Made by a program: the position numbers and the translations under genes
Source: Streptomyces sp. ISL-43
Lineage (GTDB): Bacteria > Actinomycetota > Actinomycetes > Streptomycetales > Streptomycetaceae
Length of the DNA: 64,000 bases
Assembly: GCF_018614195.1 (NCBI RefSeq)
Contig: NZ_JAGGOT010000042.1
Span: 24,280 to 88,279, forward strand
Reading direction: 5' to 3'
Notes under the pieces: model-generated
Told to the model about the DNA's origin: nothing
Database searches by the model: none
Seen by the model: the letters and a program-made list of their open reading frames with translations, nothing else
Shown: one piece after another, positions 1 through 9,649 of the stretch
Numbering within the stretch: position 1 is the stretch's first letter
How the letters are laid out: each line of letters starts with the position of its first letter

Positions 1-1524
1 GTAAACGGAGCGAACCCGCTTCGTGACGCACAGGACCGGCGGCTCCCGCGCATCGCGGGGCCGTCCGGCCTGGTCATTTTCGGCGTTACGGGTGACCTGT
101 CGCGCAAGAAACTGATGCCTGCCGTCTACGACCTCGCCAACCGCGGCCTGCTTCCGCCGGGCTTCTCGCTGATCGGCTTCGCCCGCCGCGAGTGGCAGGA
201 CGAGGACTTCGCGCAGGAGGTCCACGACGCGGTCAAGGAACACGCGCGCACCCCCTTCCGCGAAGAGGTCTGGCAGCAGCTCGTACAGGGCTGCCGCTTC
301 GTCCAGGGCGACTTCGACGACGACCAGGCGTTCGAGACGCTGAAGTCGACGATCGAGGAGCTCGACAAGGCGCAGGGCACCGGTGGCAACTTCGCCTTCT
401 ACCTGTCCGTCCCGCCCAAGTTCTTCCCCAAGGTCGTCGCCCAGCTCAAGAAGCACGGGCTGGCGGACCAGAAGGAGGGCTCCTGGCGGCGCGCGGTCAT
501 CGAGAAGCCGTTCGGGCACGACCTGACCAGTGCGCAGGAGCTCAACCAGCTCGTGCACGACGTCTTCCCGCCCAACGAGGTCTTCCGGATCGACCACTAC
601 CTGGGCAAGGAGACCGTCCAGAACATCCTGGCGCTCCGCTTCGCCAACACGATGTTCGAGCCGATCTGGAACCGGTCGTACGTCGACCACGTGCAGATCA
701 CCATGGCCGAGGACATCGGCATCGGCGGCCGGGCCGGCTACTACGACGGCATCGGCGCGGCCCGCGACGTCATCCAGAACCACCTGCTGCAGCTGCTGGC
801 GCTCACGGCGATGGAGGAGCCCGGCTCCTTCCACCCCAAGGCGCTGGTGGCCGAGAAGCTCAAGGTGCTGACCGCCGTGGAGCTGCCCGAGGACCTGGGC
901 AAGCACACCGTGCGCGGCCAGTACTCGGCGGCCTGGCAGGGCGGCGAGAAGGTCGTCGGGTACCTCGAAGAGGACGGCATCGACCCCAAGTCGAAGACCG
1001 ACACCTACGCGGCCATCCGCCTGGAGATCAACAACCGCCGCTGGGCGGGCGTCCCGTTCTACCTGCGGACCGGCAAGCGCCTGGGCCGCCGGGTGACCGA
1101 GATCGCGGTCGTCTTCAAGCGGGCCCCGTACCTGCCGTTCGAGTCGGGCGCGACCGAGGAGCTGGGGCAGAACGCCCTGGTCATCCGGGTCCAGCCGGAC
1201 GAGGGCGTGACGGTGCGCTTCGGCTCCAAGGTTCCGGGCACCTCCATGGAGGTCCGGGACGTCACGATGGACTTCGCCTACGGCGAGTCCTTCACGGAGT
1301 CGAGCCCCGAGGCGTACGAGCGGCTGATCCTCGACGTTCTGCTGGGTGACGCGAACCTCTTCCCGCGCCACCAGGAGGTCGAGCTGTCCTGGAACATCCT
1401 CGACCCGATCGAGAAGTACTGGGACGCGCACGGCAAGCCCGCGCAGTACCCGTCGGGCACCTGGGGGCCGGTCGAGGCGGACGAGATGCTCGCACGAGAC
1501 GGACGGAGCTGGCGCCGGCCATGA
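1..1524 (+). CDS. zwf: Glucose-6-phosphate dehydrogenase (5' end at or just beyond window edge)
   Basis: Oxidises glucose 6-phosphate to 6-phosphogluconolactone with NADP+, the entry step of the oxidative pentose phosphate pathway, in the cytosol. The frame is open from base 1, and 507 residues are visible against about 510 for the family, so only a few codons are missing upstream; no start codon is present at the edge. The nucleotide-binding motif GVTGDLSRKK lies at visible residues 28-37. The substrate-site signature RIDHYLGKE is at about 196-204, and the catalytic-His segment RDVIQNHLLQ follows near 260. The stop overlaps the opcA start in ATGA (1521-1524), implying translational coupling with its assembly factor. 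Identification is very secure. Confidence 0.97.
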   Translation, partial: VNGANPLRDAQDRRLPRIAGPSGLVIFGVTGDLSRKKLMPAVYDLANRGLLPPGFSLIGFARREWQDEDFAQEVHDAVKEHARTPFREEVWQQLVQGCRFVQGDFDDDQAFETLKSTIEELDKAQGTGGNFAFYLSVPPKFFPKVVAQLKKHGLADQKEGSWRRAVIEKPFGHDLTSAQELNQLVHDVFPPNEVFRIDHYLGKETVQNILALRFANTMFEPIWNRSYVDHVQITMAEDIGIGGRAGYYDGIGAARDVIQNHLLQLLALTAMEEPGSFHPKALVAEKLKVLTAVELPEDLGKHTVRGQYSAAWQGGEKVVGYLEEDGIDPKSKTDTYAAIRLEINNRRWAGVPFYLRTGKRLGRRVTEIAVVFKRAPYLPFESGATEELGQNALVIRVQPDEGVTVRFGSKVPGTSMEVRDVTMDFAYGESFTESSPEAYERLILDVLLGDANLFPRHQEVELSWNILDPIEKYWDAHGKPAQYPSGTWGPVEADEMLARDGRSWRRP

Positions 1525-2570
1525 AGATCGACCTCACGGAGACCAACTCCAGCAAGATCAACGCCGCGTTGGTGCAGGCGCGCCGGGACATCGGCACGCC
1601 TGCCATCGGCATGGTCCTCACGCTGGTGATCGTGACCGACGAGGAGAACGCGTACGACGCGCTCAAGTCGGCGAACGACGCGTCCCACGAGCACCCTTCG
1701 CGGATCGTCGTCGTCATCAAGCGGGTCAGCCGCTCGCCGCGCAGCCGCCAGGGCGCCCGTCTCGACGCGGAAGTCCGCGTCGGGACGGACTCCGGCACTG
1801 GCGAAACGGTTGTCCTGCGCCTGCACGGCGAACTGGTCAACCATGCCCAGTCGGTGGTTCTCCCCCTGCTCCTCCCGGACGCGCCCGTCGTCGTCTGGTG
1901 GCCCGAGGGTGCTCCGCAGGACCTGGCGGGCGACCCCCTGGGGTCGCTCGGCCAGCGCCGGATCACGGACACCTACTCCGCCGAGGAACCCATCGGGGCG
2001 CTCGGCACCCGCGCCGCGGCGTACGCCCCCGGTGACACGGACCTGTCCTGGACCCGGATCACCCCGTGGCGCTCCATGCTGGCGGCCGCGCTCGACCAGC
2101 AGACCCACTCGGTGACCTCGGCGAACGTCGAGGGCGAGGACGACAACCCGAGCTGCGAACTGCTGGCCATGTGGCTCGCGGACCGGCTCGAGGTGCCCGT
2201 CAAGCGCACCTCGTCGACGGGCCCCGGGCTCACCGCGGTCCGCCTGGAGACCAAGGACGGCGAGATCGTCCTGGACCGGGCGGACGGGTCGCTGGCCACG
2301 CTGTGCATGCCGGGACAGCCCGACCGCGCGGTGGCGCTCAAGCGGCGCGACACGGCGGAGCTGCTCGCGGAGGAGCTGCGCCGGCTGGACCCGGACAACA
2401 CCTACGAGTCCTCGCTGAAGTTCGGCGTGGCGCGCCTGCAGGCGCCCGCGGCGGCCAAGGCGGAGGCCCCGAAGCCGGCTCCGGCCAAGGCCGAGGCGGC
2501 GGCCGAGGCCCCGGCCGCCCCGGTGAAGCTCGCTCCGGCGAAGCCGGCCAAGAAGGCCGCGGCGAAGTAG
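1521..2570 (+). CDS. opcA: Glucose-6-phosphate dehydrogenase assembly protein OpcA
   Basis: OpcA is an actinobacterial and cyanobacterial accessory protein needed for assembly and full activity of glucose-6-phosphate dehydrogenase. This 349-residue protein starts inside the zwf stop codon region (ATGA overlap), the standard arrangement for the family. The body contains the conserved VVWWPEGAP segment near residue 115. The last 45 residues or so are an Ala/Pro/Lys-rich low-complexity tail ending in KKAAAK, typical of Streptomyces copies and probably disordered. It is read as the second gene of a zwf-opcA-pgl operon. Confidence 0.95.
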   Translation: MKIDLTETNSSKINAALVQARRDIGTPAIGMVLTLVIVTDEENAYDALKSANDASHEHPSRIVVVIKRVSRSPRSRQGARLDAEVRVGTDSGTGETVVLRLHGELVNHAQSVVLPLLLPDAPVVVWWPEGAPQDLAGDPLGSLGQRRITDTYSAEEPIGALGTRAAAYAPGDTDLSWTRITPWRSMLAAALDQQTHSVTSANVEGEDDNPSCELLAMWLADRLEVPVKRTSSTGPGLTAVRLETKDGEIVLDRADGSLATLCMPGQPDRAVALKRRDTAELLAEELRRLDPDNTYESSLKFGVARLQAPAAAKAEAPKPAPAKAEAAAEAPAAPVKLAPAKPAKKAAAK

Positions 2571-2727
2571 CGGACCCGCCGCGCGGAGCCCTCTCCGCCC
2601 GCCCTCAGCCCGCCCGCGGCGAAGCCGCGATTCGGCACAGCGGGAAGGGGCGGGGTGGGGAACGGCTCCGCGCGGCGGTGTCCGCACCCGCACCCCGAAC
2701 ACCGAACTACCGACAAGGCGGCAGCAC

Positions 2728-3516
2728 ATGGGTATGACGACTCCCCAGGTCGTCGTCCACCGGGACAAGGAGCTGATGGCCCAGGCCGCGGCCGCCCGGC
2801 TGATCACGAAGATCGTGGACGCGCAGGCGGCCCGCGGCACCGCGTCGGTGGTCCTCACCGGCGGCCGCAACGGCAACGGCCTGCTCGCCGCGCTGGCCGC
2901 GGCCCCGGCCCGGGACGCCATCGACTGGTCCCGGATCGACCTGTGGTGGGGTGACGAGCGGTACGTGCCCGCCGACGACCCCGAGCGCAACCACGTACAG
3001 GCCCGCGAGGCCCTGCTGGACGCCGTCCCGGTGGACCCCGCGCGGGTACACGCCATGCCCGCCTCCGACGGCCCGTACGGGGCCGACGTGGACGCGGCGG
3101 CCGCCTCGTACGCGGCGGAGCTGCGCAAGGCGTCCGGACCCGAGGATCACGGCCCGGTCCCCCGCTTCGACGTCCTGATGCTGGGCGTCGGCCCGGACAC
3201 GCACGTGGCCTCGCTGTTCCCGGAGCACCCGGCGGCCCGCGAGCGCGAGCGCACGGTGGTCGGCGTACACGGCGCGCCGAAGCCGCCGCCGACCCGGATC
3301 TCGCTCACCCTCCCGGCGATCCGGGCGGCCCGCGAGGTCTGGCTCCTGGCGGCGGGCGAGGACAAGGCCGGCGCGGTGGCGATCGCGCTGGGCGGGGCGG
3401 GCGAGGTACAGGCTCCGGCCGCGGCCGCGTACGGCCGCTCCCGCACCCTGTGGCTGCTCGACCGCGCGGCGGCCGCGAAGCTCCCCCCGGCCATGTACCC
3501 CCCGGCCTCGGCCTGA
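2728..3516 (+). CDS. pgl: 6-phosphogluconolactonase
   Basis: Hydrolyses 6-phosphogluconolactone to 6-phosphogluconate, the second oxidative pentose phosphate step. The 262-residue protein has the family motifs TGGRNGNG (about residues 47-54), DLWWGDERYVP (about 71-81) and DVLMLGVGPDTHVASLFP (about 150-167). In the last one DTH stands where many homologues have DGH. It lies 157 bp downstream of opcA; the spacer holds GC-rich sequence and no gene. It is also known as devB. A strong bidirectional terminator follows. Confidence 0.95.
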   Translation: MGMTTPQVVVHRDKELMAQAAAARLITKIVDAQAARGTASVVLTGGRNGNGLLAALAAAPARDAIDWSRIDLWWGDERYVPADDPERNHVQAREALLDAVPVDPARVHAMPASDGPYGADVDAAAASYAAELRKASGPEDHGPVPRFDVLMLGVGPDTHVASLFPEHPAARERERTVVGVHGAPKPPPTRISLTLPAIRAAREVWLLAAGEDKAGAVAIALGGAGEVQAPAAAAYGRSRTLWLLDRAAAAKLPPAMYPPASA

Positions 3517-3520
3517 CGGT

Positions 3521-3576
3521 CCGTACGCGACAGGGCCCGCCCTCCGAAACCGGAGGGCGGGCCCTGTCGCGTACGG
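3521..3576. terminator. Bidirectional terminator between convergent pgl and pgi
   Basis: A 26-bp perfect inverted repeat (3521-3546 against 3551-3576) encloses an AAAC loop. It sits 5 bp after the pgl stop and 14 bp before the pgi stop, so it can serve both convergent genes. There is no long U tract, as usual in Streptomyces. Confidence 0.92.
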
Positions 3577-3589
3577 GTGGGGCCGGCGG

Positions 3590-5251
3590 TCAGCGGCCCC
3601 GCAGCGAGCGGTACGTCGCCACCAGCGCGCGCGTCGACTCGTCCATGCCGGGCACCTCTTCGCCCTCGGCGAGCGCGGGCTCGATGCGCTTGGCCAGGAC
3701 CTTGCCGAGCTCGACGCCCCACTGGTCGAAGGAGTCGATGTTCCACACCGCGCCCTGGACGAACACCTTGTGCTCGTACAGCGCGATCAGCTGGCCCAGC
3801 ACCGACGGCGTGAGCTCGGGCGCCAGGATCGTCGTCGTCGGGTGGTTCCCGGCGAAGGTCTTGTGCGGGACCAGCGGCTCCCGGGCGCCCTCGGCCCGGA
3901 CCTCGTCCGCCGTCTTGCCGAAGGCCAGCGCCTGCGTCTGCGCGAAGAAGTTGGCCATCAGCAGGTCGTGCTGGGCCGCCAGCGCCGGCGGGAGTTCGCC
4001 CACCGGCCGCGCGAAGCCGATGAAGTCCGCGGGGATCACCCGCGTGCCCTGGTGGATCAACTGGTAGTACGCGTGCTGGCCGTTGGTGCCGGGCGTGCCC
4101 CACACCACCGGACCGGTCTGCCATTCCACCGGGTTGCCGTCGCGGTCGACGGACTTGCCGTTGGACTCCATGTCCAGCTGCTGCAAGTACGCGGTGAACC
4201 GGGACAGGTAGTGGCTGTAGGGCAGCACCGCGTGCGACTGGGCGTCGAAGAACGCCCCGTACCAGATCCCCAACAGGCCCAGCAGCAGCGGCGCGTTCTC
4301 CTGCGGCGGCGCCGTGCGGAAGTGGTGGTCCATGGCCGCGAAGCCGTCCAGCATCTCCCGGAAGGCCGCCGGGCCGATCGCGACCATCAGCGAGAGGCCG
4401 ATCGCGGAGTCGAAGGAGTAGCGCCCGCCGACCCAGTCCCAGAACTCGAACATGTTCGCCGGGTCGATGCCGAAGTCGGTGACCTTCTCGGCGTTGGTCG
4501 ACAGCGCCACGAAGTGCCGTGCCACGGCCGCCTTCTCCCCGCCGAGACCCGCGAGCAGCCATTCCCGCGCCGAGGTGGCGTTGGTGATGGTCTCGATCGT
4601 CGTGAAGGTCTTCGAGGCGACGATGAAGAGCGTCTGCTCCGGGTCCAGGTCCCGCACGGCCTCGTGCAGGTCGGCCCCGTCCACGTTGGACACGAAACGC
4701 AGGGTCAGGGCGCGGTCGGTGAAGGCGCGCAGCGCCTCGTACGCCATCGCCGGACCGAGGTCGGATCCGCCGATGCCGATGTTGACGACGTTCTTGATGC
4801 GCTTGCCGGTGTACCCGGTCCACTCCCCCGACCGGACCCGGTCGGCGAAGGCCGCCATCTTGTCGAGGACGGCGTGGACGCCGGGCACGACGTTCTCGCC
4901 GTCCACCTCGACGACGGCGTCCTTCGGGGCGCGCAGCGCGGTGTGCAGGACCGCCCGGTCCTCGGTCGTGTTGATCTTCTCGCCGCGGAACATGGCCTCG
5001 CGCAGCTCGGCCACGCCGGTCGCGGCCGCCAGTGCCCGCAGCAGTGTCAGCGTCTCGTCGGTCACGAGGTGCTTCGAGTAATCGATGTGCAGGTCCCCGA
5101 CCCGCAGGGTGTAGCCGGCGCCCCGGCCGGGATCAGCCGCGAACAGCTCCCGCAGATGCGTCTGTCCCAGCTCGTCCCGGTGCTTGCCGAGTGCCTGCCA
5201 CTCGGGGGTCCGGTTGAGCTTCGTGCGGCTGTCTGCGTTCATCTCGGACAT
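3590..5251 (-). CDS. pgi: Glucose-6-phosphate isomerase
   Basis: Interconverts glucose 6-phosphate and fructose 6-phosphate, linking glycolysis and gluconeogenesis to the pentose phosphate branch. The protein is 553 residues from the ATG at 5251; a second in-frame ATG at 5242 gives 550 residues (MNADSRTKL) and is the start commonly seen in relatives. Neither has a strong Shine-Dalgarno sequence. The phosphate-binding GIGGSDLGPAM segment and the active-site GTNGQHAYYQLIHQGT region are intact, and the length is normal. It is convergent with pgl, the other enzyme using this hexose phosphate node. Confidence 0.95.
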   Translation of the reverse strand: MSEMNADSRTKLNRTPEWQALGKHRDELGQTHLRELFAADPGRGAGYTLRVGDLHIDYSKHLVTDETLTLLRALAAATGVAELREAMFRGEKINTTEDRAVLHTALRAPKDAVVEVDGENVVPGVHAVLDKMAAFADRVRSGEWTGYTGKRIKNVVNIGIGGSDLGPAMAYEALRAFTDRALTLRFVSNVDGADLHEAVRDLDPEQTLFIVASKTFTTIETITNATSAREWLLAGLGGEKAAVARHFVALSTNAEKVTDFGIDPANMFEFWDWVGGRYSFDSAIGLSLMVAIGPAAFREMLDGFAAMDHHFRTAPPQENAPLLLGLLGIWYGAFFDAQSHAVLPYSHYLSRFTAYLQQLDMESNGKSVDRDGNPVEWQTGPVVWGTPGTNGQHAYYQLIHQGTRVIPADFIGFARPVGELPPALAAQHDLLMANFFAQTQALAFGKTADEVRAEGAREPLVPHKTFAGNHPTTTILAPELTPSVLGQLIALYEHKVFVQGAVWNIDSFDQWGVELGKVLAKRIEPALAEGEEVPGMDESTRALVATYRSLRGR

Positions 5252-5330
5252 CAACCCACTTCTTCCGTCCTGTCGTGCCCCGCCGTTCCCCAACCTAAGG
5301 GATAGGAAGCGGCGCAACCGACACAAAGCA

Positions 5331-5369
5331 GCCCGGCCCGCAGGAGAAGAAGCCTCCTGCGGGCCGGGC
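5331..5369 (-). terminator. Terminator of the RbpA-family gene
   Basis: A 16-bp perfect stem (5331-5346 against 5354-5369) with a 7-nt loop lies just downstream of the gene ending at 5403. On the reverse strand it is followed by a short T-rich stretch (TGCTTTGT). Confidence 0.85.
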
Positions 5370-5402
5370 CCGAAGTCGCGTCGGTTCTTTATCCGGGACG
5401 CG

Positions 5403-5738
5403 TCAGATCTCACCGCGCAGCTTGGCGAGCGCCTCGGCGAGGATCGCCTCGCCGTCGGCGTCGGTGCGCCGCTCGCGTACGTACGCCAGGTGCGTCTTGT
5501 ACGGTTCGGTGCGCGGCGGCGCCGGCGGGTTGTCCCGGTCCTGGCCGGCCGGGAACCCGCAGCGCGGGCAGTCCCATGTATCCGGCACCTGTGCGTCGCT
5601 GGCGAAGCTCGGCTGCGTCTCGTGCCCGTTCGAGCACCAGAAGGAGATGCGCAGGCGGGGCGCGGACTCGCCGCGCTCGGCCTCACCCATCGGCCCCGCT
5701 CCGACCCGACTGCCACGAATCGCGTTGCCACTTGCCAC
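5403..5738 (-). CDS. RbpA-family RNA polymerase-binding protein (RbpB-like paralogue)
   Basis: RbpA-family proteins bind actinobacterial RNA polymerase and the primary sigma factor and stabilise the open complex. This 111-residue protein keeps the zinc-ribbon-like ligand pattern C35-x3-H39 and C57-x2-C60 (CPRCG) seen in Streptomyces RbpA. It ends in a short helical region with the conserved ERR (89-91) of the sigma-interaction domain. Its N-terminal 30 residues differ from the classical RbpA I remember (SCO1421 type), so it is called a paralogue, probably the protein sometimes named RbpB. It is monocistronic, with its own terminator, between pgi and secG. Confidence 0.82.
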   Translation of the reverse strand: MASGNAIRGSRVGAGPMGEAERGESAPRLRISFWCSNGHETQPSFASDAQVPDTWDCPRCGFPAGQDRDNPPAPPRTEPYKTHLAYVRERRTDADGEAILAEALAKLRGEI

Positions 5739-5917
5739 GGTCGTAACTCCCTGCGTGATGGTGCCGCGAAACGTGAGTGGATTCCGTCGCGGGCGCCCAA
5801 GTCTACGTAAGGCCCAACGCGCGTCCAGTGAACGGAGTTACCCATTCCAGACGTGAACGCCGGACCTCATGATAGGCCGGGGAGAGCCGACCGGACTGCC
5901 GGAATGGCCAGAACGCT

Positions 5918-6154
5918 TCAGTTGCTGGACTTCATGAGCAGACCGAGCGCGACGATGCACGCGAACCACAGCAGACCGATCACCACGGTGATGCGGTCGA
6001 GGTTGCGCTCCGCGACCGAGGAGCCGCCGACCGACGACTGCATACCGCCGCCGAACATGTCGGAAAGGCCGCCGCCCTTGCCCTTGTGCATCAGCACGAG
6101 CAGCATCAGCAGGGCGCTGAAGACGACCAGGGCGATCGAGAACCCCATAATCAC
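5918..6154 (-). CDS. secG: Preprotein translocase subunit SecG
   Basis: Small membrane component of the SecYEG channel for protein export. The 78-residue product has two hydrophobic segments (about residues 4-22 and 53-72) separated by the family loop HKGKGGGLSDMFGGG. The GTG at 6154 is preferred because AGGAA lies 6 nt upstream; the in-frame ATG at 6148 (MGFSIAL) is an alternative that differs by two residues. It follows the gap-pgk-tpiA cluster, an association common in actinobacteria and Gram-positives, but a hairpin at 6208-6246 separates it from tpiA. Confidence 0.95.
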   Translation of the reverse strand: MIMGFSIALVVFSALLMLLVLMHKGKGGGLSDMFGGGMQSSVGGSSVAERNLDRITVVIGLLWFACIVALGLLMKSSN

Positions 6155-6207
6155 GGCTGATTCCTACTTTCTGGCTTTCTGGGCTATCCCGCATTGCGAA
6201 ACGAGCA

Positions 6208-6246
6208 CGGGGGCCGGCAGCTGATGGTCCAGCCTGCCGGCCCCCG
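6208..6246 (-). terminator. Hairpin terminator after tpiA
   Basis: A 13-bp perfect stem (6208-6220 against 6234-6246) with a 13-nt loop lies between the tpiA stop (6291) and the secG start. It probably ends, fully or partly, the gap-pgk-tpiA transcript. Confidence 0.75.
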
Positions 6247-6290
6247 CAAGGGTACGACGGATCCGCCCTACCGCATACTCACGATGAGGC

Positions 6291-7079
6291 TCACTGGTCG
6301 CGGAAGCGGACGATCTTCACGAACTCGTCCGTGTCCAGCGCCGCGCCGCCGATCAGGGCGCCGTCGACGTCGGGCTGGGCCATGATCGCGGCGATGTTGC
6401 CGGACTTGACCGAGCCGCCGTACTGGATGCGGACCTTGTCGGCCAGCTCCTGCGAGTACAGCTCCGCGAGGCGGGCGCGGATGGCACCGCAGACCTCCTG
6501 GGCGTCCTCGGGGGTGGCGACCTCGCCGGTACCGATCGCCCAGACGGGCTCGTACGCGATCACGATGGACTCGACCTGCTCGGCCGGAATGTCCTTGAGG
6601 CCGCCGTCGAGCTGGTTCAGCGTGTACGGGACCTGCCGGCCGGCCTTGCGGATGTCCAGGCCCTCGCCGACGCACAGGATCGGCGTGATCCCGTGCTTGT
6701 AGGCGGCCTTGACCTTGGCGTTGCAGATCTCGTCGCTCTCGCCGTGGTACTGGCGGCGCTCGCTGTGGCCGACCGCCACGAACGTGCACTTCAGCTTCGA
6801 CAGCATCGGGCCGGAGATCTCGCCGGTGTAGGCGCCGGAGTCGTGCGCCGAGATGTCCTGGGCGCCGTACTTGATCTTCAGCTTGTCGCCGTCGACCAGG
6901 GTCTGGACCGAGCGCAGGTCGACGAAGGGCGGCAGGACCGCGACCTCGACGGCGTCGTAGTCCTTGTCGGCCAGGGCGAAGGCGAGCTTCTGGACGTGGG
7001 CGATGGCCTCGAGGTGGTTGAGGTTCATCTTCCAGTTGCCCGCCATCAGCGGGGTGCGGCCGGCGGTGTTCTCAGTCAT
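6291..7079 (-). CDS. tpiA: Triosephosphate isomerase
   Basis: Interconverts dihydroxyacetone phosphate and glyceraldehyde 3-phosphate. The 262-residue protein shows all three catalytic landmarks of the TIM barrel: the Lys in GNWKMN (near residue 17), the His in VGHSERR (about 104), and the Glu in AYEPVWAIGTG (about 176). The phosphate loop YGGSVK is near the C terminus. It starts 6 bp after the pgk stop and is therefore cotranscribed with pgk. Confidence 0.97.
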   Translation of the reverse strand: MTENTAGRTPLMAGNWKMNLNHLEAIAHVQKLAFALADKDYDAVEVAVLPPFVDLRSVQTLVDGDKLKIKYGAQDISAHDSGAYTGEISGPMLSKLKCTFVAVGHSERRQYHGESDEICNAKVKAAYKHGITPILCVGEGLDIRKAGRQVPYTLNQLDGGLKDIPAEQVESIVIAYEPVWAIGTGEVATPEDAQEVCGAIRARLAELYSQELADKVRIQYGGSVKSGNIAAIMAQPDVDGALIGGAALDTDEFVKIVRFRDQ

Positions 7080-7085
7080 CAGGGG

Positions 7086-8297
7086 TCAGACCTCCAGTGC
7101 GGCGAGGCCGGGGAGCGTCTTGCCCTCGAGGTACTCGAGGGAGGCGCCGCCACCGGTCGAAATGTGGCCGAAAGCGTTCTCGTCGAAGCCGAGCGTGCGC
7201 ACGGCCGCGGCCGAGTCGCCACCGCCGACGACGGTGAACGCGCTGCTGTCGACGAGGGCCTGCGCGATCGCGCGGGTGCCGCCGGCGTAGTCGGGGTGCT
7301 CGAAGACGCCCACGGGGCCGTTCCAGAAGACGGTCTCGGCGTCGGCGATCTTCGAGGCGTACAGCTCGCGGGTCTTGGGACCGATGTCCAGGCCCTCGTG
7401 GTCCGCGGGGATCTTGTCCGCGTCCACCGTGATGAACTGCGCCGGCGCCTTGGTCTTCAGGTCCGGGAAGTCCTTCGAGGCGAGGATGTCCACGGGCAGG
7501 ACCAGCTCGACGCCGTTGGCCTCGGCGCGCGCCATGTACTCCTTGACGACGTCCACCTGGTCCTTCTGGAGCAGGGAGATGCCGACCTCGTAGCCCTTGG
7601 CGTGCAGGAAGGTGTACGCCATGCCGCCGCCGATGAGCAGGCGGTCGGCCTTGCCGAGCAGCTCGTCGATGACGGCGAGCTTGTCGGAGACCTTGGCGCC
7701 GCCGAGGACGACGACGTACGGGCTCTTGACCTCGGCGGTCAGCTTCTTCAGGACGCCGACCTCGGTGGCGATGAGGTAGCCGGCCGCGTGCGGCAGGCGC
7801 GCGGGGAGGTCGAAGACCGAGGCGTGCTTGCGGTGGACAGCGCCGAAGCCGTCGCCGACGTAGACGTCGGCGAGCTCGGCGAGCTGGTCCGCGAAGGCGC
7901 CGCGCTCGGCGTCGTCCTTCGAGGTCTCACCGGCGTTGAAGCGCAGGTTCTCGATGACGGCGACCCGGCCGTCGGCGAGGGCGGCGACGGTCTCCTTGGC
8001 GGAGTCGCCGACGGTGTCGGTGGCGAACGCGACGTCCGCGCCGAGGAGCTCGCCGAGGCGGGCCGCGGCGGGGGCGAGCGAGAAGGCCGGGTCCGGGGCG
8101 CCCTTGGGGCGGCCCAGGTGCGAGGCCACGATCACGCGGGCGCCGGCCTCGGCGAGCTTCGCGATGGTCGGCTGGACGGCGCGGATGCGGCCGTCGTCGG
8201 TGATTTCACCGTTCGCGAGCGGCACGTTGAGGTCGGCGCGGACGAAAACCCGCTTACCGGATACGCCCTCGGCGAGAAGTTCGTCGATCGTCTTCAT
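7086..8297 (-). CDS. pgk: Phosphoglycerate kinase
   Basis: Transfers phosphate between 1,3-bisphosphoglycerate and ADP. The 403-residue protein has the substrate-binding RADLNVPL (about 20-27), the SHLGRPKG loop (about 59-66), the VVVLGGAKVSDK segment and the C-terminal GGGDSAAA nucleotide motif. Length is normal for bacteria. It lies between gap (138 bp upstream) and tpiA (6 bp downstream). Confidence 0.97.
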   Translation of the reverse strand: MKTIDELLAEGVSGKRVFVRADLNVPLANGEITDDGRIRAVQPTIAKLAEAGARVIVASHLGRPKGAPDPAFSLAPAAARLGELLGADVAFATDTVGDSAKETVAALADGRVAVIENLRFNAGETSKDDAERGAFADQLAELADVYVGDGFGAVHRKHASVFDLPARLPHAAGYLIATEVGVLKKLTAEVKSPYVVVLGGAKVSDKLAVIDELLGKADRLLIGGGMAYTFLHAKGYEVGISLLQKDQVDVVKEYMARAEANGVELVLPVDILASKDFPDLKTKAPAQFITVDADKIPADHEGLDIGPKTRELYASKIADAETVFWNGPVGVFEHPDYAGGTRAIAQALVDSSAFTVVGGGDSAAAVRTLGFDENAFGHISTGGGASLEYLEGKTLPGLAALEV

Positions 8298-8367
8298 GGT
8301 TCTACTGCTCCTTTTCCCCGGCCGGATCCTGTATCCGTGCGGGGTGAGAGGTACAAGGCAAGCAACA

Positions 8368-8403
8368 GGGCCCGTACAGCGCTTCGTCGCGCTGAACGAG
8401 CCC
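8368..8403 (-). terminator. Possible attenuator hairpin between gap and pgk
   Basis: CAGCGC (8377-8382) pairs with GCGCTG (8389-8394), with flanking GGGC/GCCC at 8368-8371 and 8400-8403. It sits in the 138-bp gap-pgk spacer and may tune the gap to pgk-tpiA ratio as a weak terminator or processing site. Function is inferred only from position. Confidence 0.4.
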
Positions 8404-8435
8404 CGGTGCTCACATTGTGGTGCCTGCCTTGATGC

Positions 8436-9440
<1,005 letters not shown>

Positions 9441-9511
9441 GAACCGATCTCCTCGTTGGTGCGCCGGCCTGTCCGCCGGCGAGCTGTATGGGATGTCCCC
9501 GACCGCTTACG

Positions 9512-9542
9512 ACCCTACCTCTCCGTGAGCTTCCGAGTGACA
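9512..9542 (-). promoter_or_regulatory. Candidate gap promoter
   Basis: On the reverse strand TGTCAC (9542-9537) and TAGGGT (9517-9512) are separated by 19 bp, a plausible Streptomyces -35/-10 pair upstream of gap. A CGCCGGC/GCCGGCG hairpin at 9462-9481 would lie in the transcribed leader. Prediction only. Confidence 0.4.
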
Positions 9543-9649
9543 TCGACCCATCCTCGGACACGCCCCGAAGCCCCGCACTCCAAGACGAGTACGGGACCTC
9601 GGGGACCTTTTGCCCTGTCACTCACGGTGAGCGAATGCGGGGGCTCTGA

